Below are positions 9,125 through 16,950 of a stretch of 64,000 nucleotides of DNA, piece after piece. The notes below the pieces were generated by a model. That model was not told the DNA's origin and did no database searches. It was given only the letters and a program-made list of their open reading frames with translations. Position 1 is the stretch's first letter. Every line of letters begins with the position of its first letter. The translations under genes were made by a program, and so were the position numbers. The DNA is from M3007 sp044230315 (lineage in GTDB: Bacteria; Bacteroidota; Bacteroidia; Chitinophagales; Saprospiraceae), in contig JBGARJ010000011.1 in NCBI GenBank assembly GCA_044230315.1, positions 62,001 through 126,000 on the forward strand, given 5' to 3'.

Positions 9125-9322
9125 TCATTGTTCCTCCTGCCCGCAAGGCTCGCCCGGCTTGCGGCCACAGACGCCGCACACAATGTTTTCCTTGCGCAGG
9201 AACGGGCTGTTGCCCGCGCAGGTGCCGCGGAATTCTCCACCTTTGACAAAAAGCAGGCGCACACTGAACATAAATACAGCTGCCAGCATGAATACAACAG
9301 AAACTAAAGCCACCGCAAGCAT
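9125..9322 (-). CDS. NqrM-like small membrane protein with four cysteines
   Basis: This 65-aa protein has one N-terminal helix (about residues 1-23, MLAVALVSVVFMLAAVFMFS) and a short tail with four cysteines arranged as GTCAGN, a CGVCG pair and EPCG. This layout resembles NqrM (DUF539), the proteobacterial factor needed, with ApbE, for maturation of Na+-NQR, probably by helping build the iron centre. The location 2.9 kb from nqrF and 1.7 kb from apbE supports this role. The frame is open further upstream, but ATG 9322 gives a compact one-helix protein. Assignment rests on motif layout and context only. Confidence 0.7.
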   Translation of the reverse strand: MLAVALVSVVFMLAAVFMFSVRLLFVKGGEFRGTCAGNSPFLRKENIVCGVCGRKPGEPCGQEEQ

Positions 9323-9491
9323 AGCGTAAAAATTTGGGCAAAAGATACGGCAAAATTGGCGTATCGAAGATAAAACAAGGCGAATCCAGTATAGTTTGTT
9401 GCCACAAAAATCCTGACATTCGCATCTGTGCTGATTTCGGGCTTTGTTTGTCGTAAAACGGCACAAGCCCTGTGTTTTTTTCCACAATTTA

Positions 9492-9523
9492 TTTGGCGCA
9501 GTACGGGTCGCGCCATACCTTAG
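9492..9523 (+). promoter_or_regulatory. Candidate promoter of the CBS-domain gene
   Basis: TTTG (9492-9495), a 20-base spacer and TACCTTAG (9516-9523) fit the Bacteroidota -33/-7 pattern. The start codon at 9591 lies about 60 bases beyond the expected transcription start. Confidence 0.5.
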
Positions 9524-9590
9524 CCATTACTGTGTTCGGGTTGGCCAAATAACAAACGGCGACCCCATTTTTTCAAAAAAACATTTCGCA

Positions 9591-10025
9591 ATGCTGTCTG
9601 TAAAAAATCTCCTGGAAGGGAAACCCAAGGGCATGCTGTATAGTGTCACCCCGGATCATATGGTGATTGAAGCGCTTGAATTAATGGCCCAAAAGAACAT
9701 CGGCGCCGTCGTCGTTATGGACGGGGAGCGCCTTGCTGGTATTTTTTCAGAACGCGACTATGCGCGCAAGGGGATCATTCAGGGCCGTAAGGCCAAGAGC
9801 ACCCCTGTGACGGAGGTGATGACGGCCAATGTGTTTACTGTAACGCCCGAAATGAGCATCGACGATTGTATGAACCTGTTCAGCAGCAAACGCATCCGAC
9901 ACCTGCCCGTGGTGAAAGATGGCAAAGTAGTCGGGCTGCTGAGTATAGGCGATATTGTCAATGCTATTATTCAGGAACAAACAACCCATATTGAGTTCCT
10001 CGAACAATACATCACCCGCCACTAA
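9591..10025 (+). CDS. CBS-domain protein
   Basis: A 144-aa soluble protein made almost entirely of a CBS pair. The first repeat covers about residues 8-65 (VTPDHMVIEALELMAQKNIGAV, GIFSERDYARK) and the second about 75-132 (VTPEMSIDDCMNLF, RIRHLPVVKDGKVVGLLSIGD). Stand-alone CBS pairs usually bind adenine nucleotides and act as energy or ionic-strength sensors; the partner is unknown. It lies between the two nhaD genes on the same strand, so control of antiporter activity is possible but unproven. ATG 9591 begins the recognisable domain and has suitable promoter spacing. Confidence 0.85.
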   Translation: MLSVKNLLEGKPKGMLYSVTPDHMVIEALELMAQKNIGAVVVMDGERLAGIFSERDYARKGIIQGRKAKSTPVTEVMTANVFTVTPEMSIDDCMNLFSSKRIRHLPVVKDGKVVGLLSIGDIVNAIIQEQTTHIEFLEQYITRH

Positions 10026-10075
10026 ATTTTTACCTTTCGCTTTTTTACTGTATCATTTGGAAGGGGAGGTCGCGG

Positions 10076-10136
10076 AAGGCTGTTTTGCAGTTTGTTTGAG
10101 TACACTGCGCAACAGCCTCCCGAAAGGGTTTTTCTA
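10076..10136 (+). terminator. Candidate terminator after the CBS gene
   Basis: An interrupted stem (AGGCTGTT..GCAGT near 10077-10091 with ACTGC..AACAGCCT near 10103-10118) is followed by a small CCC-GAAA-GGG hairpin and five T (10128-10134 region). It lies about 50 bases after the stop codon and before the second nhaD. Confidence 0.5.
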
Positions 10137-10197
10137 CTTCCGGATTCTATAAAATACGCTTCATCAACTGTTCTTCCAGTTTTTCCCGTTTACACTT

Positions 10198-11532
10198 ATG
10201 GCCTTATTAATTGTTGTAGTATTCATCCTAGGGTACGTACTAATCGCATTGGAACACCCCATTAAAATTGACAAAGCCGCGACCGCGCTCATTACAGGCG
10301 TATTGTGTTGGTTGGTGCTTGTATTTGGGGTAGATGCGATGCCCGTCACCACCTCGGCTGCAGCGCCGCTTGAAGATTCCCGCGCTTTTTTACACGATGC
10401 ACTTTCGGAACACCTGAGCAGTATATCCGAAATCCTGTTTTTCCTCCTCGGTGCCATGACCATTGTGGAATTGGTGGACGTGCACGACGGCTTCCGGGTA
10501 ATTACCGACCGGATTGTGACCACCAACCGCATCAAATTAATGTGGATCATTTCGTGGGTGGCTTTTTTCCTTTCATCGGTGCTCGATAACATGACGACCG
10601 CCATCATCATGTGCGCGCTGTTGCGGCGCCTGATCCGGAAGCAGGAACAATTGTGGTTTATGGGCGGCTTTGTTATCATAGCCGCAAATGCCGGCGGCGC
10701 CTGGTCGCCGATCGGCGACGTGACGACCATCATGCTTTGGATCGGCGGTCAGGTCACCACGATCAATATCATGAAAAGCACCTTCCTGGCCTCCGCCGTG
10801 TCGTTGCTGGCGCCGCTGGCCGTTGCCTCTATGGTGATGCGGCGGCAGAGCGCGGCGCAGGACAGTGTGGGCGAATCTGCCCAAACAAAAAAGGACAGCG
10901 ATACCACGCCTTTTGAGCGCAATCTGTTGTTCTTTCTCGGCGTAGCCTCCCTCTTGTTTGTCCCGGTATTCAAAACCGTGACCCACATGCCGCCCTATAT
11001 GGGTATCCTGCTTGCCGTGGGGGTCATGTGGTATGTGACTGAATTTTTGCACCGCAGCAAGGAGCACGATACCCGGCACGGGTTGTCGGTAGCCGCCATG
11101 TTGCACCGGATCGACTCGCCGGCTATCCTGTTCTTCCTCGGTATTCTGTTGGCGGTAGGGGCCCTCGATTCCTCCGGCCACCTGCACCTGATGTCGGAAC
11201 TGCTGAACCAGACTTTCGCGGGCAACATCTACGTGATCAACGGGCTGATCGGCTTGTTATCCTCGGTGGTAGACAACGTACCGCTGGTGGCGGCCACCAT
11301 GGGCATGTATGACATGTCGGTTTATCCGCCCGACAACGACTTTTGGGAGTTGCTGGCGTATTGCGCCGGCACAGGCGGTAGTATCCTGATCATCGGATCG
11401 GCGGCCGGCGTGGCTTCTATGGGCATTCTCAAAGTAGATTTTATCTGGTACCTGAAGCGGATCTCCCTGTATGCGACCATCGGGTATTTTGCCGGCATAT
11501 TGGCTTTCTACCTGGAACACCAACTCCTGTAG
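10198..11532 (+). CDS. nhaD: NhaD-type Na+/H+ antiporter, copy 2
   Basis: A 444-aa polytopic antiporter, very similar along its whole length to copy 1 at 7654-8979. Shared blocks include ALEHPIKIDKAA, VELVDVHDGFRVITDR, SSVLDNMTTAIIMCALLR, GGAWSPIGDVTTIML and SSVVDNVPLVAATMGMYDM. Differences concentrate in the central hydrophilic loop (about residues 215-240) and near the N-terminus (about 45-70). ATG 10198 begins directly at the first helix. The 3' end overlaps the antisense cyclase reading frame by 25 bases. Confidence 0.88.
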   Translation: MALLIVVVFILGYVLIALEHPIKIDKAATALITGVLCWLVLVFGVDAMPVTTSAAAPLEDSRAFLHDALSEHLSSISEILFFLLGAMTIVELVDVHDGFRVITDRIVTTNRIKLMWIISWVAFFLSSVLDNMTTAIIMCALLRRLIRKQEQLWFMGGFVIIAANAGGAWSPIGDVTTIMLWIGGQVTTINIMKSTFLASAVSLLAPLAVASMVMRRQSAAQDSVGESAQTKKDSDTTPFERNLLFFLGVASLLFVPVFKTVTHMPPYMGILLAVGVMWYVTEFLHRSKEHDTRHGLSVAAMLHRIDSPAILFFLGILLAVGALDSSGHLHLMSELLNQTFAGNIYVINGLIGLLSSVVDNVPLVAATMGMYDMSVYPPDNDFWELLAYCAGTGGSILIIGSAAGVASMGILKVDFIWYLKRISLYATIGYFAGILAFYLEHQLL

Positions 11533-13634
11533 ACGAAAAGAGGGGTTTTCATTACGCGAAGCCCACTCCGGCAACACGTCGGAGCGGGCTTCGCATTGAC
11601 AAAATAGGAATTCCCGGATGCTAGGTTACTTCTCCCCCCCGACCCTAGCAGGCAATACAGGTCCAGCTCACCAATGTTCTTGGCGTTGATCTTACCTTTA
11701 TGGGTAAAGTGGAACCGGTCTTTTACCAGATCGTACGTAGCTTGGGAAATATTGATCTGGCCGTCAAAACCGCTCGATTCAATGCGGCTGGCAATGTTGA
11801 CATCCTGTCCCCAAATATCGTAGGCGTATTTCTTGTGTCCCACGATCCCGGCGATCACAGAACCGGAGTGCACCCCGATCCGGCAATCGAACCAAGGCAG
11901 GCCCAGGGGGGTGCGCAGCTCTTTTTCATGCGCGACGAAAGCCATTATCTCCTGGCAAGCCTGCAGCATTTCGACCGCATGGGAACTTCGTTCCACGGGC
12001 AGGCCGCACACCATGAAGTATGCATCGCCGATGGTCTTGATCTTTTCCAGGTCGTATTTGTCGGCAATGTTGTCGAAATTGCTGAAGTAATAATCCACCG
12101 TGGCGACAAGTTCTTCCGGGGTCATATGTTGGGTGATCTTGGAAAACCCGACGAAGTCGACAAAGGCGATCGTTATTGCCTGATACCCTTTGGGTGTAGC
12201 TTTGCCCAGGGTCTTCAGTTCCTCGGCCACCTCAGGCGGCAGGATATTGAGCAACAATTCCTCGCTTTTATCGCGTTCGGCCTGCAATTCTTTGGTCCGT
12301 TCCTGCACTTTTTGTTCGAGCAGGCGGTTTTGCTCTTCCAAGGCGCGCTTGCGCTCCGCCTCTTGTTCGAGTTTCAGGCGTTCTTTTTCCAACGCCTCTT
12401 CGGCCAAGCGGCGTCTCATTTGATTGATACGGGCGCCCAAGCCCAGCGAAAACAGGGCGAATTCGGCCGTCACGCCGATTTCCATAGCCGTGGTAGCGGT
12501 AATATTGCCGAATAAAACAGGCGGCAAAACACCCAGTAATTGAAAGATCATAACCAGCACACCAGTAGAATAGAGGGCGCTGGCGACGAAAAAATAAGTG
12601 CCGGGCAGGTGCCGGCGCAGCGTCATCAGGATACCCAGGACCAGCAGGGTCGGGTAGTTGATCAGCGTGGCGGTGTAATTGATCGCCACTGAAATGTACT
12701 CGGTATGCGGCAGGAATTCCAGAGCGCTGGACACAGCAAGGGCGGCGCTGGTACCGAGCAAAACCCGGTCGGTCCGCGGGTAATATTTGTTGATTTCCAG
12801 AATCTCCCGCCCAACCAGCACATAAAAGATCTGACCCCAGGCGCCGATGGTGGAAACCGGAAAGTTGTTGATCTCCATGCTGCCATACAGTTCGATGGCA
12901 AACTGGGGTACCAGCGCCAGCACAAACAGGGCGACCAATGACACGTAAACGGTGTAGAACAAATAGGCCCGCACGCCGGTGATGAAAAACACCAGCAGGT
13001 TGAATATCAGCATAATGCCGGCGGCCCCGATGAACATATACGTGTAATCGGCCGGCTTTTCATAATACTTGGAGTAGGTCCATTTGTTCATGAGCGTGAG
13101 GGGGATGACCTGTTTGGGGGTCAGGGGCGCATCCTGGTTGACGCAATGGAGCAAGACCTGTGTTGTTTTCCCGGCAGGGAAGTCGAACTCAAAAAAAGAA
13201 AGCCCGGAAATAGCCACGGCCTTGTGCTCGGCATCCAGTTTCGAGCCGCTCCTGAAGGGTCCGGTAAGCGTGGAATCGGTCCTGAACCAGCAGTCGATAT
13301 ACTCGAACCTGCTGGTGCCGAGAAAGAGGTGTTGATTCCCGGAAGTGGTGTTCTTCACCGAAAAACGCAGCCAGTTGCCCGATTGTCTTCCGCTAAAGGC
13401 GCCGGGCCCCAGCACTTGAAACGCCCCGTCGAAACGGCCTGCCAGCACGTCTTTCCAATCATATTGTGCTGCAGTGGATTCGTGCAACACCTGCATGTTC
13501 GCTTCCACTATCTGGGTGGCAAATCCGGGGCCGATCACCACCTGAGCGCTTAGCGGCAGAGGCAGCAATAAACACGCCGCAGTGTAAAATACTGCAAGCC
13601 GATTAATTGTCCGATCTTTCATCGATTTGCGCAT
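11508..13634 (-). CDS. Membrane adenylate cyclase with 7TMR-DISM receptor
   Basis: This 708-aa protein has a signal peptide (about 10-32), an extracellular DISM-type domain (about 45-190), a seven-helix DISM segment (about 195-395), a charged coiled coil (about 400-460) and a class III nucleotide cyclase domain (about 465-645). Catalytic features include the metal aspartates in FVDFVGFSK and IGDAYFMV, Lys in EKIKTIGD, and GQDVNIASRIES with the Asp/Asn/Arg set expected of adenylate cyclases. The family normally ends near LYCLLG, but here about 45 further residues run through a hairpin into the 3' end of nhaD. A run of seven C (11634-11640) at that point suggests a frame slip; one base fewer would end the protein at once. 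Confidence 0.85.
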   Translation of the reverse strand: MRKSMKDRTINRLAVFYTAACLLLPLPLSAQVVIGPGFATQIVEANMQVLHESTAAQYDWKDVLAGRFDGAFQVLGPGAFSGRQSGNWLRFSVKNTTSGNQHLFLGTSRFEYIDCWFRTDSTLTGPFRSGSKLDAEHKAVAISGLSFFEFDFPAGKTTQVLLHCVNQDAPLTPKQVIPLTLMNKWTYSKYYEKPADYTYMFIGAAGIMLIFNLLVFFITGVRAYLFYTVYVSLVALFVLALVPQFAIELYGSMEINNFPVSTIGAWGQIFYVLVGREILEINKYYPRTDRVLLGTSAALAVSSALEFLPHTEYISVAINYTATLINYPTLLVLGILMTLRRHLPGTYFFVASALYSTGVLVMIFQLLGVLPPVLFGNITATTAMEIGVTAEFALFSLGLGARINQMRRRLAEEALEKERLKLEQEAERKRALEEQNRLLEQKVQERTKELQAERDKSEELLLNILPPEVAEELKTLGKATPKGYQAITIAFVDFVGFSKITQHMTPEELVATVDYYFSNFDNIADKYDLEKIKTIGDAYFMVCGLPVERSSHAVEMLQACQEIMAFVAHEKELRTPLGLPWFDCRIGVHSGSVIAGIVGHKKYAYDIWGQDVNIASRIESSGFDGQINISQATYDLVKDRFHFTHKGKINAKNIGELDLYCLLGSGGRSNLASGNSYFVNAKPAPTCCRSGLRVMKTPLFVYRSWCSR
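11556..11594. terminator. Hairpin between convergent nhaD and cyclase genes
   Basis: GCGAAGCCCACTCCG (11556-11570) pairs with CGGAGCGGGCTTCGC (11580-11594), 15 positions with one mismatch and a 9-base loop. It lies just after the nhaD stop and inside the apparent C-terminal extension of the cyclase frame. No T-run follows, so it may be a bidirectional, Rho-assisted stop signal. Confidence 0.5.
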
Positions 13635-13684
13635 AAGCGTTCAGTCGTCAAATGAACCTGATTTCCATCCAATTTTCTTTGGGT

Positions 13685-15856
13685 TCACCAGGGTAAAAAT
13701 ATGGGAATATTCGGGTCGCCGCTCACAGCGCGGGCGGTCAAAATTCCGGAAATTACTGCGCCTTCCACGAATCCGATGTTCAATCCATTCTGGATCCAGT
13801 CGCCTGTCAGGAACACGTCGGTAAATCCGCTTTCGTCGGTTCGCAGGCGGTATTTGGAGCTGCCAGCGAGGGCGAAAACATATCGTTCGGAGGGATCCAC
13901 ATTGGACCGCCAATATTGATACAGCAAGCGTTCCTCGCCGCTCCGGTTTTCGGCGTCTACCAGGATACTCCAGTCGAAATTGCCCGATGCGTCAAAGGCG
14001 CCGGGCAACACATGGCGCAATTGATGCCTGATATAGGCCTTCATGTGATTAAAAACCTCATCGCGCTGGGTGGGCGGATACGCGGTCACGCTGTAAGGCG
14101 GGATATCGCCGGCGTCTTCCTGTGCGCCGCACACGTAGAAGAGATACTTGGGCTTGACGGGCACGTTATTCCATTGTTCGCGTAGCAGGATCTGGTTCAT
14201 CTCGGCGTAGGTGTCCAGTGGCTCCACATAACAGGATAGTATCTTTTGCGGGTCTACGCCCAGCTGAGCGGGGTCTTTGGTGAGCCACAGTTGAAAGGCC
14301 TGGGTGACGACGGTGCCCACCTTGCTGAGCATGCGCGCCCAGGCGGGGTTGTGGTTGATCAGTTCGCTGCAAAAATCGGGCAGGGAAGCCAACGAGGCGC
14401 CGATCACTATGGCGTCGAAATCGACACCGCGTTTCAGGAGTACGGGGGTGCCTTCCGACCAGCCCGACCAGCTGTCATCGAGGCTGATCCCGCCCGTTTG
14501 CAGGGCCTTGGCCTGTTCGGGGTCCAATTGGTCGTACAACGGTTCGGAAGGCCAGCAAAGCAGGTCGTTGACCGGAAACAGGGGGGAATATTCTTCCAGG
14601 CCTTTTTTCAGCCGAACCTGCTGCTCCAATTCCAGGACATCTACCGTCGATTTGTCTTCCGACAGGTGCAAATGCCGGGCCTTGTGGAAGAAGCGGAAGT
14701 GTACGTTTTCCGGGAAATATTTTTTCAGCCAGAGGTACATGGGGGCGAAAACCGTGTCGCCCATACCGGCTTGCATGCGCCACATGACGTGTTCCTTGCA
14801 GCTGAGCGCCAGTCGGAGGAAAATATTGAGGGCGGTTCCGGCTTCCACATTCGGCGCTTTCGCGTTCCCGCGGAAGAAGGCAAAGGGGCCGTCGTACATG
14901 CTTTTTACAGGGGGGAAATCGAAAGCATAGGCGGCGTCCATGCCGTGCATGACGAGCCAGTCTTTATAGTCGTGGTCGTTAATGACGCTAAAATCGAGTA
15001 CGAATCGTCCGTTTTCCACCCGCAGCACGCCGTCGGCCAGCATACCGCGCACGAAGGCGATGGAAAAGTCGAGCGACATCCACAAGCGGCGCAAGGTGTT
15101 ATCGGTATGCACTAAATAGCCCAGCAGGTCCCATATCCACTTACGGAGGCGGGCCAGGTTGATCAGGTGGTGCGGAACATAATCGGAGCCGTGATACTGC
15201 TGGTTGGCGAACACCTGACCCATGACGCGGAGATGCCGTTCGACGTCGCTTTTGGCGTCGGCGCCGATCTTTTTTTCCAGGTCCTGTACGATCGCCTCGA
15301 TCGGGCCGCTCATTTTGGGGCGCTTAGTCTTGCCCGTCAGGCGTCCGGCCAGCCAACCCAGGCAGCCGTGGGGATGGGCTTCAAAATAGCGGCGAAATTC
15401 GAGGGCCAGGTAATTGAACGTAGCCGTAAAAATTTCCTGAATGGGGTTGATAAAATGGCCGTCGCCCACAGTGCCGGGCATATCGGGGAAATCGACCCGC
15501 CAATCGACCCAGTTGCCGTTTACATTTTCGGCGAATACCATGTACGGTTGGGCCTTGAACGCGTCGTCGAAAGTAGCGAGGGGGGTGCCGGGAGGGCGGC
15601 CCAGTTCATTGTAAACCTGCTGCATCTGGGCGAACGCGTTTTCGTAAAACCCAAACCAAAAATGGATGCCATGTTCCTCCACCCGGTGCCCTTTCGACCG
15701 GTTGACGCCGCTGGCGCCCTTGCCGCCCAGGCGCCAGCCCAGCTGATAAACGGTGATGTCGTACATGTCGGCAGCGCCGGGTAGTTTCATCAGTTGACAA
15801 ACCGTTGTCATAGCGCCCAGGCCGCCGCCGATAACTGCAATTTTTTTCTTTTTCAT
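13685..15856 (-). CDS. FAD-dependent oxidoreductase (amine oxidase/desaturase-like)
   Basis: The product is 723 aa. It starts with a dinucleotide-binding fold (KKIAVIGGGLGAMTTVCQL), followed by GWRLGGKGASGVNRSKGHRVEEHGIHFW, a flavin-binding arrangement like that of phytoene-desaturase and amine-oxidase family enzymes. The C-terminus keeps a second FAD contact (TDVFLTGDWIQNGLNIGFVEGA), typical of that fold. It is longer than most desaturases because of a central insertion of about 250 residues. The substrate is unknown. It is the third gene of a minus-strand set after an ADC-like protein and a terpene-cyclase-like membrane protein, so an oxidation step on a lipid or terpenoid is a reasonable guess. 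Confidence 0.72.
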   Translation of the reverse strand: MKKKKIAVIGGGLGAMTTVCQLMKLPGAADMYDITVYQLGWRLGGKGASGVNRSKGHRVEEHGIHFWFGFYENAFAQMQQVYNELGRPPGTPLATFDDAFKAQPYMVFAENVNGNWVDWRVDFPDMPGTVGDGHFINPIQEIFTATFNYLALEFRRYFEAHPHGCLGWLAGRLTGKTKRPKMSGPIEAIVQDLEKKIGADAKSDVERHLRVMGQVFANQQYHGSDYVPHHLINLARLRKWIWDLLGYLVHTDNTLRRLWMSLDFSIAFVRGMLADGVLRVENGRFVLDFSVINDHDYKDWLVMHGMDAAYAFDFPPVKSMYDGPFAFFRGNAKAPNVEAGTALNIFLRLALSCKEHVMWRMQAGMGDTVFAPMYLWLKKYFPENVHFRFFHKARHLHLSEDKSTVDVLELEQQVRLKKGLEEYSPLFPVNDLLCWPSEPLYDQLDPEQAKALQTGGISLDDSWSGWSEGTPVLLKRGVDFDAIVIGASLASLPDFCSELINHNPAWARMLSKVGTVVTQAFQLWLTKDPAQLGVDPQKILSCYVEPLDTYAEMNQILLREQWNNVPVKPKYLFYVCGAQEDAGDIPPYSVTAYPPTQRDEVFNHMKAYIRHQLRHVLPGAFDASGNFDWSILVDAENRSGEERLLYQYWRSNVDPSERYVFALAGSSKYRLRTDESGFTDVFLTGDWIQNGLNIGFVEGAVISGILTARAVSGDPNIPIFLPW

Positions 15857-16119
15857 AAAATATGTTTCGGGAGTTCAGGTGCACAGATCAATCAGATTGC
15901 GATGCCAGCCCCGTCCCATGGGGCCCCAAAAATATAAACGAAAGCAATTTTCGGGGCGGAGGGTCAAGCTGCTCCTTGAACGGCGGGCCTGTTGCAGTGT
16001 ACACTATGCATATATCGAAACGCAGTATTTGGTTATCAGCCCATTCCGGTTAATTCCGATCGCGGGCCCGAAAATTCAGACACACCCTAGACCGGTGCTG
16101 CGCTCCGTTTCACCATACG

Positions 16120-16833
16120 CTACCTATCGGCCGGTTGAACCACCGCATTTGTTTCGGTTTCCCTGGGTTGGTAATTCTTGAATAGCCAGATATACGTGAT
16201 ATCCATGATGAACACCATGGAACACATGGTCAGCAGGTAGCCGTTGGTGTACCAGTGCATGAAGCAAACGACGGTGATCGACCCCGTGCCCAGAAATTTG
16301 TTCCAGGCTACTTTATAGGAAAATCCGTTGTTGCGCAAATGCGGGTACGTCAGCAACTGGTAAATGTACAGAGACGAGATCAGCAGGTTGATGAAATAGG
16401 CGGAGATGACGCCCAAACCGTTATCGGCTGCTTTTTCCCGCAAAAAATAGGTCATGGAAAGCCCGCCGACCAACACGAACACGTAAATCCAGGGATATAC
16501 CTGTTTGATCCAGGGGTTGGTCACCAGCTTTCGGCCGTAGCGCAGGGTGTTGTAATTGATGAATACATCCATGAAAAACCAAATGGCACAGCCGAAGCTG
16601 AACAGCAGGCCCAAATCGTTTTTGAGAACGAAGGCCCAGTTGAATTCCCAGGAAATGTCGAGCGCTGCAACGATAACGGGCATTTCCACCAGTTTATACT
16701 TCCGGATGCCCTGGAGGATCTCCTTGTAAGCGAGTATCCAAAAAATCAGTCCGAAGCCTAAAAAGACCAATTGAATTGGTGGAAAACGTTCGAATGCAAT
16801 AATGGGGTCGAGCAGATTATACAATGTCTCCAT
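16120..16833 (-). CDS. Seven-helix protein resembling PaxB/Pyr4-type terpene cyclases
   Basis: A 237-aa integral membrane protein with about seven hydrophobic helices and no large soluble domain. Two acidic residues match the catalytic pattern known for fungal membrane-bound terpene cyclases (Pyr4/PaxB family): E63 in ALDISWEFNWAF and D211 in FIMDITYIWLF in the last helix. Length and helix count also fit. Those fungal enzymes cyclise epoxidised prenyl chains. The neighbours, an FAD oxidoreductase and an ADC-like protein, would be compatible with a small terpenoid or polyketide-like pathway, but no prenyltransferase lies in the window. An unrelated seven-helix protein cannot be excluded. Confidence 0.55.
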   Translation of the reverse strand: METLYNLLDPIIAFERFPPIQLVFLGFGLIFWILAYKEILQGIRKYKLVEMPVIVAALDISWEFNWAFVLKNDLGLLFSFGCAIWFFMDVFINYNTLRYGRKLVTNPWIKQVYPWIYVFVLVGGLSMTYFLREKAADNGLGVISAYFINLLISSLYIYQLLTYPHLRNNGFSYKVAWNKFLGTGSITVVCFMHWYTNGYLLTMCSMVFIMDITYIWLFKNYQPRETETNAVVQPADR

Positions 16834-16897
16834 GGCGAACAGAGGGTAGTTGGCGTAATCAATCGCTGTTTCGTACTAGGGTAGGGGATTATGGATC

Positions 16898-16932
16898 CAT
16901 GTTTGGAGTCCGGCAATGGAATTTCAAACATG
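16898..16932. repeat. AACATGTTTGG-family palindrome, locus A
   Basis: CATGTTTGGA (16898-16907) faces TTCAAACATG (16923-16932), complementary at 9 of 10 positions with a 15-base loop. It lies between the membrane-protein gene start and the ADC-like gene stop. Related palindromes occur near 21.3, 27.3 and 60.5 kb. Confidence 0.6.
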
Positions 16933-16950
16933 TATCCGGGACGTCTGGCC

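Noticed and set aside
9070..9297. 75-codon minus-strand frame running out of the 25-bp inverted repeat
   Set aside because: Part of it is encoded by the repeat arm itself and it has no recognisable domain.
9099..9485. 128-codon minus-strand frame overlapping the NqrM-like gene
   Set aside because: The alternative frame lacks a membrane helix and cysteine pattern; the 65-aa frame is the coherent one.
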